Part shown: one piece after another, positions 18,025 to 25,506 of the stretch
How positions within the stretch are numbered: position 1 is the stretch's first letter
Layout: each line of letters begins with the position of its first letter
Assembly (NCBI RefSeq): GCF_003148625.1
Contig: NZ_QGGO01000001.1
Span: 186,001-250,000 of the forward strand
Direction of reading: 5' to 3'
From: Arcicella aurantiaca
GTDB taxonomy: Bacteria; Bacteroidota; Bacteroidia; Cytophagales; Spirosomataceae
Length of the DNA: 64,000 bases
Program-made: the position numbers and the translations under genes
Notes under the pieces: generated by a model
What the model was told of the DNA's origin: nothing
What the model saw: the letters and a program-made list of their open reading frames with translations, nothing else
Database searches by the model: none

Positions 18025-19047
18025 ATGAATAAAAACTTTACTGACGGACTTAATTTTGCTTCCAAACTGACCATAAAACGCATTTGGAACGGTTTGAAAG
18101 TTGTGTCCAGTTTTTATGTTTCTAAAATTTGGGGTAGTTCTTCTCAGTGGGGTTTACCGTTTAGTATTTCTTTTGAACCCACAACTTCTTGTAATTTACG
18201 TTGTCCCGAATGCCCGAGTGGTTTACGTTCTTTTACCCGACCAACGGGAATGTTGGAAGGTGATTTATTTAAAAGAACTATCGACGAACTTTCTGATACG
18301 TTACTGTATTTGATTTTTTATTTTCAAGGCGAACCGTATTTACACCCACAGTTTTTGGATTTAGTAGGTTATGCTTCAAAGAAAAATATTTATACTGCAA
18401 CTTCTACCAATGCTCATTATTTGACTGACACTTATGCCAAAAAAACCGTAGAATCTGGTTTGGATAGATTAATTATTTCAATTGATGGTACAACCCAAGA
18501 AACTTATGAACAATACCGAATTGGCGGAAAATTAGAAAAGGTAATTGAAGGAACTCGTAATATTTTGAAGTGGAAAAAAGCATTAAAATCAAGTACGCCA
18601 CACGTTGTTTTTCAGTTTTTAGTGGTAAAACCCAATGAACATCAAATTGCAGAAGTTCAACAATTAGCCAAAGATTTAGGAGTGGATGAAGTTGGTTTGA
18701 AAACGGCTCAAATTTATGATTATGAGCAAGGCTCAGATTTAATTCCTACGATTGAAAAATATACACGTTATAAAAAGCAGTCGGACGGAACGTATAAAAT
18801 CAAGAATAAGTTTATCAATCATTGTTGGAAAATGTGGCATTCGTGCGTAATTACTTGGGACGGCTTGGTTGTTCCTTGTTGTTTCGACAAAGATGCTCAT
18901 TACCGAATGGGAGATATGAAAATCCAGACTTTCACTGATTTGTGGTTTGGGAAAAACTACCAAAATTTTAGAAAAACGCTCATTCGTTCTCGCTCAGAAA
19001 TTGAAATGTGTAAAAACTGTACAGAGGGAACACAAGTTTGGGCTTAG
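18025..19047 (+). CDS. Radical SAM protein with SPASM domain
   Basis: This 340-residue enzyme has the radical SAM iron-sulfur motif Cys56-x3-Cys60-x2-Cys63 (TSCNLRCPECPSG) and a C-terminal SPASM-type Cys cluster (HCWKMWHSC, VPCCFDKDAHYRMGD, and CKNC near the end), which binds extra iron-sulfur clusters. It should use S-adenosylmethionine to start a radical reaction. SPASM proteins often modify peptides or sugars, but no short precursor peptide gene is seen within a kilobase either side. The substrate is therefore unknown. The stop codon is directly followed by a REP-like hairpin. Confidence 0.9.
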   Translation: MNKNFTDGLNFASKLTIKRIWNGLKVVSSFYVSKIWGSSSQWGLPFSISFEPTTSCNLRCPECPSGLRSFTRPTGMLEGDLFKRTIDELSDTLLYLIFYFQGEPYLHPQFLDLVGYASKKNIYTATSTNAHYLTDTYAKKTVESGLDRLIISIDGTTQETYEQYRIGGKLEKVIEGTRNILKWKKALKSSTPHVVFQFLVVKPNEHQIAEVQQLAKDLGVDEVGLKTAQIYDYEQGSDLIPTIEKYTRYKKQSDGTYKIKNKFINHCWKMWHSCVITWDGLVVPCCFDKDAHYRMGDMKIQTFTDLWFGKNYQNFRKTLIRSRSEIEMCKNCTEGTQVWA

Positions 19048-19202
19048 TAACTCGGACAGCCTTGTCCGTATAAATGTAAAAAACATTTTAGGGTAAACTT
19101 TAAAATATTTTCTCACTACGGACAGGGCTGTCCGAACTACAATTATAGTAAACTTTAAAATATTTTCTCACTACGGACAGGGCTGTCCGAACTACAATTA
19201 TG
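19047..19202. repeat. REP-like hairpin cluster with a 55-bp tandem duplication
   Basis: Three CGGACAG..CTGTCCG-type hairpins lie at 19053-19068, 19119-19134 and 19174-19189. The first is in forward orientation (preceded by GTAACT), the other two are reversed, with GTAGTT at the foot when read on the minus strand. Bases 19093-19147 and 19148-19202 are a tandem duplication differing in the last base, where ATA became the ATG start of the next gene. GTAG plus hairpin is the layout of REP elements moved by RAYT transposases. Confidence 0.85.
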
Positions 19203-19871
19203 AAAACCGAAATACTAAAAAGACATCAATTTCATCCCGTAGTTCCTTTTGATTTGACAGAGGAAAACGTCTATCATATAGATTTGACTGAAAATAATAC
19301 AGACCTTCACGAAATTGATTTAACTAATACTGAAATATTCAACGAATATGTTTTTCGTAAAATAAAGGAAGTCAATGCCGTTTGTGCAATTGGTGGTTAC
19401 CTCGAAAATCGTTATATTTATCGTAGAAGTGAACATTTCCAGCAAACTGAAGAACCTCGTTCTATTCATTTGGGCGTAGATATTTGGGCAGAAGCAGGTA
19501 CGCCAATATATGCACCGCTGAAAGGGAAAGTACATAGTTTTGCAAATAATGACAACTTTGGCGATTATGGACCAACCATTATTTTGGAACATATTTTGGA
19601 AGGAGAAACTTTTTATACGCTTTACGGGCATTTGAATTTAGAGTGTTTAGAAGGACTTTACGAAGGAAAAACCATTGAAGCAGGTGAAAAAATAGCGGAA
19701 TTTGGTAATTTCCCCATCAATGGAAATTGGCCTCCGCATCTTCATTTTCAAGTAATGACAGATATGTTAAGCAAAAAAGGAGATTTCGCAGGAGTGTGCG
19801 AACCTTCTAAACAAAATGAATTTGCTGAAATATGTTTAGATGCCAATCTTTTACTAATGATTAGAGGATAG
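19200..19871 (+). CDS. M23-family (LytM-type) peptidase domain protein without signal peptide
   Basis: This 223-residue protein has a complete zinc peptidase domain in its second half: His90-x3-Asp94 (SIHLGVDIW) and His180-Leu-His182 (PPHLHFQ), plus the typical TLYGHL. M23 enzymes cut peptide cross-links of peptidoglycan. Unusually there is no signal peptide or membrane segment at the N-terminus (MKTEILKRHQFHPVVPF), and no downstream start would add one. It may act in the cytoplasm on another substrate or leave the cell by another route. The start codon sits at the end of a duplicated REP unit, with a stable hairpin 10 bases before it. Confidence 0.85.
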   Translation: MKTEILKRHQFHPVVPFDLTEENVYHIDLTENNTDLHEIDLTNTEIFNEYVFRKIKEVNAVCAIGGYLENRYIYRRSEHFQQTEEPRSIHLGVDIWAEAGTPIYAPLKGKVHSFANNDNFGDYGPTIILEHILEGETFYTLYGHLNLECLEGLYEGKTIEAGEKIAEFGNFPINGNWPPHLHFQVMTDMLSKKGDFAGVCEPSKQNEFAEICLDANLLLMIRG

Positions 19872-19965
19872 AGTAAAAAATTAGATAATAGAGGCGAGAG
19901 TACAGAAAAGAGAATGAATAATAGTTAATTTCTTGGAACTTAAATTTCAGAATGACCCTATTTTT

Positions 19966-20035
19966 AACTGATAACTGATAACTGATAACTGATAACTGAT
20001 AACTGATAACTGATAACTGATAACTGATAACTGAT
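19966..20035 (+). repeat. Ten perfect tandem copies of the heptamer AACTGAT
   Basis: The unit AACTGAT is repeated exactly ten times with no mismatch, ending 4 bases before the ATG of the diadenylate cyclase gene. It therefore fills the translation-initiation region and 5' leader. Slippage would change spacing in steps of 7. Related words occur at 6348-6564. Confidence 0.95.
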
Positions 20036-20039
20036 AATT

Positions 20040-20825
20040 ATGCAAATAGGATTTTTAACAATTGATTGGATTGACATTTTAGATATTTTACTGGTAGCAT
20101 TTCTACTCTACCAAGTTTATAAACTCATTCAAGGAAGTATAGCTAACAAAGTATTTTTTGGCTACATATTTATTTATGCAGTTTATTTAGTGGCAAAAGC
20201 CTTAGGAATGGAATTATTATCAGCCATTTTAGGGCAATTTATGAACGTCGGAGTTTTGGCATTATTAATTATATTTCAGCAAGAAATTAGACGTTTTTTG
20301 ATGATGTTAGGGCGTTCAACATCTATTCGTGAAAACACTATTCTCAAGAAATTCTATACTCCCAAAGTTGCCAAAGAAAGTATAACTTCCATTCAATCAA
20401 TTTTAGAAGCGACAAAGGTTATGGCAACCTCACACACAGGAGCTTTAATTGTGATTGAAAGAGAAGACGATTTGAAGAAATTTATCGAATCAGGAGACAT
20501 CATTGATGCAGAGATTTCTAAACGTTTGATTTTGAATATCTTTCATAAAAATACACCACTTCACGACGGAGCAATTATTATCAAAGATGGTCGTTTGGCG
20601 GCAGCACGTTGTATGTTACCAGTCTCTGAAAGTGGTACAATTTCACCCGCATTAGGTTTTCGTCACCGTGCCGCATTTGGCATGAGCGAACAAACAGATG
20701 CCGCCATTATTGTAGTTTCGGAAGAAAAGGGCGAAATTTCATTCATCAATCACGGAGGTATTTTTAGAAATATGTCTGTAAATGATTTGGAGGCAAAATT
20801 GACGGATTATTTGTTGAAGGTGTAA
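20040..20825 (+). CDS. cdaA: Diadenylate cyclase (c-di-AMP synthase), CdaA type
   Basis: This 261-residue protein makes the second messenger c-di-AMP from two ATP. The N-terminal ~80 residues contain three membrane helices, as in CdaA/DacA. The DAC (DisA_N) domain follows, with Asp176-Gly-Ala178 (LHDGAIII) and Arg208-His-Arg210 (GFRHRAAFG), both needed for catalysis. c-di-AMP usually controls potassium and osmotic balance and cell-wall stress. In Firmicutes the gene sits with cdaR and glmM; here neither is adjacent and a toxin-antitoxin pair follows. The start at 20040 lies directly behind the ten-copy heptamer array, so its expression could vary with copy number. Confidence 0.93.
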   Translation: MQIGFLTIDWIDILDILLVAFLLYQVYKLIQGSIANKVFFGYIFIYAVYLVAKALGMELLSAILGQFMNVGVLALLIIFQQEIRRFLMMLGRSTSIRENTILKKFYTPKVAKESITSIQSILEATKVMATSHTGALIVIEREDDLKKFIESGDIIDAEISKRLILNIFHKNTPLHDGAIIIKDGRLAAARCMLPVSESGTISPALGFRHRAAFGMSEQTDAAIIVVSEEKGEISFINHGGIFRNMSVNDLEAKLTDYLLKV

Positions 20826-20843
20826 ATTAATACAATATATTTG
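20810..20843 (+). promoter_or_regulatory. Candidate promoter of the toxin-antitoxin pair
   Basis: TTTG (20810-20813) and TATATTTG (20836-20843) are separated by 22 bases, within the range of Bacteroidota promoters. The -33 box is inside the 3' end of cdaA. The antitoxin ATG is 22 bases after the -7 box. Confidence 0.55.
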
Positions 20844-20865
20844 TCTCAATTAAATACAAGAAAAT

Positions 20866-21069
20866 ATGACAACAGCATCAGCACTATTTGAGGTTTTTAA
20901 GACATTGCCGACTAAATCGAAAAAAGAGTTTGTTCATCTTTTGGCAGAAGAAAATGAGAAAACAAATATTTTTATGAATAGCCTTGAAAGAGGTTTGAAA
21001 GAAGTTAAAGCAATTGAAGCAGGGGAAAAAAAAGGCAAAACTCTTAAAGAAATTCTAAATGGAAACTAA
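20866..21069 (+). CDS. Putative type II antitoxin
   Basis: This 67-residue acidic-and-basic helical protein overlaps the following RelE-like gene by 11 bp, the usual layout of antitoxin before toxin. I see no clear DNA-binding fold in it: the sequence is MTTASALFEVFKTLPTK at the start and ends GEKKGKTLKEILNGN, a pattern common in small Bacteroidota antitoxins paired with RelE toxins. It should bind and silence the toxin. The name rests on position and size more than on sequence. Confidence 0.7.
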   Translation: MTTASALFEVFKTLPTKSKKEFVHLLAEENEKTNIFMNSLERGLKEVKAIEAGEKKGKTLKEILNGN

Positions 21070-21403
21070 GGTAATTTATACCGAAGAGTTTGAAAAAGAT
21101 GTTAAAAAATTTCTCAAGAAATTTCCAAGACTTGGATATGAGCTTTTTGAGTTTGAAGAATCTCTTATTGAAAATCCTTTTCAAGGAGTTTCACTTGGTG
21201 CGGGACTTTATAAAGTTAGAGTTGCCAGTGAAAGTAAATCGAAAGGTAAAAGTGGCGGATTTAGAGTTATCAATTATCTTGTTACTAAAGAAGAAGATGT
21301 CATAAAAGTTTATGTTATCAAGATTTATGATAAATCAGAAGAAGGAAATATTAAGAAACAGCTATTGGTTAAACTTCTCAAGTCATTAGGTTTTAAAGAT
21401 TAG
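21059..21403 (+). CDS. RelE/ParE-superfamily toxin
   Basis: This 114-residue protein has the alpha-beta layout of RelE/HigB-like toxins: an N-terminal strand and helices (VIYTEEFEKDVKKFLKKFPRL), a beta strand with the Arg-rich KVRVASESKSKGKSGGFRVINYLV, and a final strand VIKVYVIKIYDKSEEGNI. Family members are ribosome-dependent mRNA endonucleases or gyrase inhibitors; which applies here is not clear. It overlaps its antitoxin by 11 bp (translational coupling likely), and a terminator follows. Confidence 0.82.
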   Translation: METKVIYTEEFEKDVKKFLKKFPRLGYELFEFEESLIENPFQGVSLGAGLYKVRVASESKSKGKSGGFRVINYLVTKEEDVIKVYVIKIYDKSEEGNIKKQLLVKLLKSLGFKD

Positions 21404-21441
21404 TAGCGTCATTTTGTTCAAAATAAGATAATTTATAATTC

Positions 21442-21480
21442 TAAAACGTCGGTAGGAAATAAGCTTACCGGCGTTTTTTA
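21442..21480 (+). terminator. Terminator of the toxin-antitoxin operon
   Basis: Arms TAAAACGTCGGTAG (21442-21455) and CTTACCGGCGTTTTTTA (21464-21480) form a stem with one G-T pair, followed by T6. Confidence 0.85.
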
Positions 21481-21531
21481 TTGCGTAAACCTTTTAGCTT
21501 TGTAAAATACTTACCACAAATTCCAACCACT

Positions 21532-22920
21532 ATGATAAATTCCAATATCGTACAAACACTCATTGATACTCTTGGTAAAGATTCTATTCTTACACATGAA
21601 GAAGCCTTCGTTCGTCCTGCGAGTGTGTGGCGAGCTGGAGAAAATCTCCAATGTAAAGCATTAGCAAGACCTAAAAGTCCGACTGAGGTTTCTGAAATCA
21701 TGAAAATATGTTTTGCCAATAATCAGACGGTTGTGCCTCATGGTGGCTTGACAAACGTGGTAGGAGGAGTGAAAACCAGTATTGACGACATTGCCATTAC
21801 TTTAGAACGAATGAATGTGATTGAAGAAATAGACCTTCGGAATAAAACTGTGACGGTGCAAGCAGGAGTTATTTTACAAGATTTACAAAAAGCGGTTGCT
21901 GATGCAGGACTTTTATTTCCTTTAGATTTAGGGGCAAAAGGCAGTTGCATGATTGGCGGAAATATTTCGAGTAATGCAGGTGGTTTACAAGCCTTGCGAT
22001 ATGGAGTAATGCGTCAGTTAGTGTTGGGTTTAGAAGTTGTTTTGGCAGATGGAACAATTATTTCATCCATGAATAAAATGATGAAAAATAATGCAGGCTA
22101 CGACCTCAAGCATCTTTTTATCGGTTCAGAAGGTACATTAGGAATTGTGACGAAAGCAATTTTGAAATTAGAAGATGCTCCTAAAAGTAGAAATACAGCG
22201 TTAGTTGGTCTCAATAGTTTTGAAAATGCTATTGATTTCTTACATCAAGCCAAGAAAAACTTAGCGAATACGCTTTCTTCTTATGAAATTATTTGGCAAG
22301 ATTATTATCAATTAATGACTTCGTCGCCCTCTACTTTTTCACCTCCACTGCCTCAAAATTATGCTTATTATGTGTTAATTGAAACTTTAGGGCAATCGCC
22401 AGAAACAGATACTACTTTGTTTCAAAATTTACTTGAACAAAGTTTAGAAAATGGCTTAATTGATGATGCAGTTTTAGCTCAGTCTCAACAAGAATTAGAT
22501 TGGTTTTGGGGTATTCGAGAGAAAGTTGAGTTTGTTTTTTCTGTACATAAACCAGTGTTTTTATTTGATGTTAGTTTACCCATTACCGAAATGGAAAACT
22601 ATATTGAAACTATTAAAACGAATCTCAAAAATGAATGGAATGATGTAGCATTTTATGCCTTCGGACACATGGGAGATGGGAATTTACATCTTTTTGTGAG
22701 TTGTGGAGATGACGATGAAATAACACGCCATAAAGTAGAAGAAATTGTTTTTATGCCTCTACAACCCATAGGTGGTTCAATTACAGCCGAACATGGAATT
22801 GGTTTAGAGAAAAAAGCATGGCTACATTTGAGTCGGAGTGAGGAGGAAATGGCTTTAATGCGAATGCTTAAAAATACCTTAGACCCCAAAGGAATTTTGA
22901 ATCCTAATAAGGTGGTTTAG
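21532..22920 (+). CDS. FAD-linked oxidase/dehydrogenase, GlcD-like
   Basis: This 462-residue flavoprotein belongs to the glycolate oxidase GlcD / D-lactate dehydrogenase family. The PCMH-type FAD domain is seen in PHGGLTNVVGGV and GGNISSNAGGLQALRYGV; the C-terminal oxidase domain has HMGDGNLHLFV and GGSITAEHGIGLEKKAWL, with His residues that bind substrate or metal in the family. It should oxidise a D-2-hydroxy acid. Partner subunits (GlcE, GlcF) are not nearby, so it may be a single-subunit enzyme such as D-lactate or D-2-hydroxyglutarate dehydrogenase. The ATG at 21532 is chosen over the TTG at 21481, which lies in the previous terminator. Confidence 0.88.
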   Translation: MINSNIVQTLIDTLGKDSILTHEEAFVRPASVWRAGENLQCKALARPKSPTEVSEIMKICFANNQTVVPHGGLTNVVGGVKTSIDDIAITLERMNVIEEIDLRNKTVTVQAGVILQDLQKAVADAGLLFPLDLGAKGSCMIGGNISSNAGGLQALRYGVMRQLVLGLEVVLADGTIISSMNKMMKNNAGYDLKHLFIGSEGTLGIVTKAILKLEDAPKSRNTALVGLNSFENAIDFLHQAKKNLANTLSSYEIIWQDYYQLMTSSPSTFSPPLPQNYAYYVLIETLGQSPETDTTLFQNLLEQSLENGLIDDAVLAQSQQELDWFWGIREKVEFVFSVHKPVFLFDVSLPITEMENYIETIKTNLKNEWNDVAFYAFGHMGDGNLHLFVSCGDDDEITRHKVEEIVFMPLQPIGGSITAEHGIGLEKKAWLHLSRSEEEMALMRMLKNTLDPKGILNPNKVV

Positions 22921-22967
22921 ACCACTCATAATTATTTAGCAGACGATTCTTTATTATCTATATCATT

Positions 22968-23002
22968 TTTGCACGTTTTCTAATCGTTCAATTATATCTT
23001 TG
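22968..23002 (+). promoter_or_regulatory. Candidate promoter of the acyl-CoA carboxylase beta gene
   Basis: TTTG (22968-22971) and TATCTTTG (22995-23002) are 23 bases apart, at the upper limit of accepted spacing. The ATG follows at 23046. Confidence 0.5.
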
Positions 23003-23045
23003 ATTTGTTATAGAATAAAATTCGCAATATCAATAAAACAAAACC

Positions 23046-24602
23046 ATGAACGTAAAGACCAATCAAGACAAATTTGATATTTTAGATAAGAAAAATGCTG
23101 AGGCTTTGTTGGGCGGAGGTGAGAAAAGAATTGAGGCTCAACACAAAAAAGGTAAATTGACTGCACGTGAGCGTGTTACGCTATTGTTGGATGAAGGAAG
23201 TTTTGAAGAGATTGGAAAATTTGTAATGCACCGTTGTAAAGATTTTGGTCTTGATAAAGAATACTATTTGGGTGATGGCGTTGTGACAGGTTACGGAACA
23301 GTAAACGGACGTATCGTATATGTATTTGCTCAAGATTTTACGGTTTTTGGTGGTGCATTATCTGAAACTCATGCTGAGAAAATCTGTAAAATCATGGACT
23401 TAGCCATGAAAAATGGAGCTCCATTAATTGGCTTAAATGACTCTGGCGGTGCAAGAATCCAAGAAGGTGTAATGTCGTTGGCAGGTTATGCGGATATTTT
23501 CTATAAAAATACGTTGGCTTCTGGAGTAATTCCTCAAATTTCGGCTATCATGGGACCTTGTGCGGGTGGTGCGGTGTATTCGCCTGCCATTACGGACTTT
23601 ATCATGATGGTTGAAAATACTTCGTATATGTTCGTGACAGGACCAAATGTCGTAAAAACCGTAACGCATGAAGTTGTTACGTCTGAAGAATTAGGCGGTG
23701 CTTCTACGCATTCTACAAAGTCGGGAGTAACGCATTTTTCATGTGCCAATGAAGTTACTTGTATCAACGACATCAAGAAATTATTATCATACATTCCTCA
23801 AAATTGCGAAGACCAACCACCATTCCTTCCTTATGAACCAAGTGATGAAATAAGAGCAAGTTTGGATTCAATTATTCCCGAAAATCCAAATCAACCTTAT
23901 GACATGAAAGAAGTAATTGACATCATTACAGATGCAGATTCTTTCTTTGAAGTGCATAAAAATTATGCGGAAAATATCGTGGTTGGTTTTGCTCGTTTAG
24001 GCGGTAGAAGTATCGGTATTGTCGCTAATCAGCCTGCGGTAATGGCGGGTGTTTTAGATATTCACGCAAGCCAAAAAGCGGCACGTTTTGTTCGTTTCTG
24101 CGACTGCTTCAATGTGCCATTATTGGTATTGGAAGATGTACCAGGTTTTATGCCAGGAACAAATCAAGAATGGGGCGGAATCATTACGCACGGAGCAAAA
24201 TTATTATATGCTTTCTGTGAAGCAACCGTTCCAAGAATTACCGTAATTACTCGTAAAGCCTACGGTGGAGCGTATGACGTAATGAACTCGAAACATATCG
24301 GTGCTGATATGAATTACGCTTGGACTTCGGCTGAAATTGCGGTAATGGGAGCGAAAGGAGCGGCTGAAATTATCTTCAAACGTGAAATTGCTGAAGCTGA
24401 AAATCCAGAAGAAAAACTACAAGAAAAAGTAGATGAATACACTGATAAATTTGCCAATCCATATCGTGCGGCTCATCGTGGATATATCGACGAAGTGATA
24501 AAACCTTCTGAAACTCGTCAGAAATTAATGAGAGCATTTAAGATGTTGGAGACGAAGGTTGCTAATTTGCCACGAAAAAAACACGGTAATATTCCATTAT
24601 AA
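23046..24602 (+). CDS. Acyl-CoA carboxylase, carboxyltransferase (beta) subunit
   Basis: This 518-residue protein is the carboxyltransferase subunit of a propionyl-CoA-type carboxylase or methylmalonyl-CoA decarboxylase. It has the two crotonase-like halves: N half with [20 protein letters not shown] and [14 protein letters not shown] half with [20 protein letters not shown] and [18 protein letters not shown]. It transfers CO2 between carboxybiotin and an acyl-CoA. A biotin carboxylase is encoded at 56-57.7 kb on the other strand and could be its partner; no biotin carrier protein gene is adjacent. It has its own likely promoter and is separated from ruvA by an inverted-repeat gap. Confidence 0.93.
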   Translation: MNVKTNQDKFDILDKKNAEALLGGGEKRIEAQHKKGKLTARERVTLLLDEGSFEEIGKFVMHRCKDFGLDKEYYLGDGVVTGYGTVNGRIVYVFAQDFTVFGGALSETHAEKICKIMDLAMKNGAPLIGLNDSGGARIQEGVMSLAGYADIFYKNTLASGVIPQISAIMGPCAGGAVYSPAITDFIMMVENTSYMFVTGPNVVKTVTHEVVTSEELGGASTHSTKSGVTHFSCANEVTCINDIKKLLSYIPQNCEDQPPFLPYEPSDEIRASLDSIIPENPNQPYDMKEVIDIITDADSFFEVHKNYAENIVVGFARLGGRSIGIVANQPAVMAGVLDIHASQKAARFVRFCDCFNVPLLVLEDVPGFMPGTNQEWGGIITHGAKLLYAFCEATVPRITVITRKAYGGAYDVMNSKHIGADMNYAWTSAEIAVMGAKGAAEIIFKREIAEAENPEEKLQEKVDEYTDKFANPYRAAHRGYIDEVIKPSETRQKLMRAFKMLETKVANLPRKKHGNIPL

Positions 24603-24605
24603 TCA

Positions 24606-24716
24606 TTATTTTTGTAAGTTAGTGATTTGTGATTGTGTGAATTGTGCGATGTAATTTTTTACTTGTTCATTCATAAATCATGTAATCACTCAATCACAAA
24701 TCACTCAACAAAAAGA
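24606..24716. repeat. Inverted GTGATTTGTGATTG word arrays between carboxylase and ruvA
   Basis: GTGATTTGTGATTG near 24622 and its exact reverse complement CAATCACAAATCAC near 24691 lie in the 118-bp gap between the two genes, with extra degenerate copies of the GTGATT word. The transcript can fold into a long imperfect hairpin. Confidence 0.75.
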
Positions 24717-24720
24717 AATA

Positions 24721-25314
24721 ATGATTGCCTACATTGACGGAAAATTAACCTACAAAGACCCTGCTTATGTCATCATTGACGTAAACGGCGTAGGTTACGA
24801 AATGAAAATCTCTTTACAAACTTATTCTGCTTTGCAAGACGGCACAGAACGTTGCCGACTTTATACCTTTCTTAGTATTCGTGAAGATGCACATACCCTT
24901 TTTGGATTTAAAGAGCCTGACGAAAAAACACTTTTCTTAGATTTAATCAGCGTTTCTGGCATAGGCCCAAGCACCGCTTTGGTGATGCTTTCGTCTTTAT
25001 CCTCTGGCGAAATTCGTCATGCTTTGATGAATGAAGACGTCAAAACCATTCAAAGTATCAAAGGAATTGGAGCAAAAACTGCCCAAAGAGCCATTATTGA
25101 ACTAAAAGACAAACTTCGTAAAGAAAATATGTTAGGAACTTCTGCTCCGACAATATTTGGTTTATCGTCGTCAAAAGTCAAAAACGAAGCTTTAGCAGCC
25201 TTAGTTACGCTTGGTATTCCGAAAAATGTTGCTGAAAAAAGTATTGAAGCTATCCTCAAAAAAGAGGGCGACGATATTACAGTAGAGCAATTGATTAAAT
25301 TGGCTTTACGCTAA
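24721..25314 (+). CDS. ruvA: Holliday junction branch migration protein RuvA
   Basis: RuvA binds Holliday junctions and loads the RuvB motor in recombination repair. The 197-residue protein has the usual three domains: OB-fold (MIAYIDGKLTYKDPAYVIIDVNGVGYEM), a double helix-hairpin-helix with SVSGIGPSTAL and IKGIGAKTAQRAIIELKDKL, and a short C-terminal three-helix domain that touches RuvB. The length is normal. ruvB and ruvC are not in this window. The order ruvA-sprA-gcvH seen here is, from memory, the same as in gliding flavobacteria, so the linkage is old. Confidence 0.96.
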   Translation: MIAYIDGKLTYKDPAYVIIDVNGVGYEMKISLQTYSALQDGTERCRLYTFLSIREDAHTLFGFKEPDEKTLFLDLISVSGIGPSTALVMLSSLSSGEIRHALMNEDVKTIQSIKGIGAKTAQRAIIELKDKLRKENMLGTSAPTIFGLSSSKVKNEALAALVTLGIPKNVAEKSIEAILKKEGDDITVEQLIKLALR

Positions 25315-25506
25315 TTTGTATTTTTCAGAACAAAATTCTAAGGGTTTTATAATATTGGCAGGGTTTTAGACGTTTGAAACTTAATTACTTTGTCAGGTTT
25401 CTGACCTCTTTCTTAGACCATTAAGCAATCTAAAACATTAAACACATCAATTCCTTACCACTTTGCTTGATTTGTAAAATGTTTGAATAAATACTAAGCT
25501 ATAACT

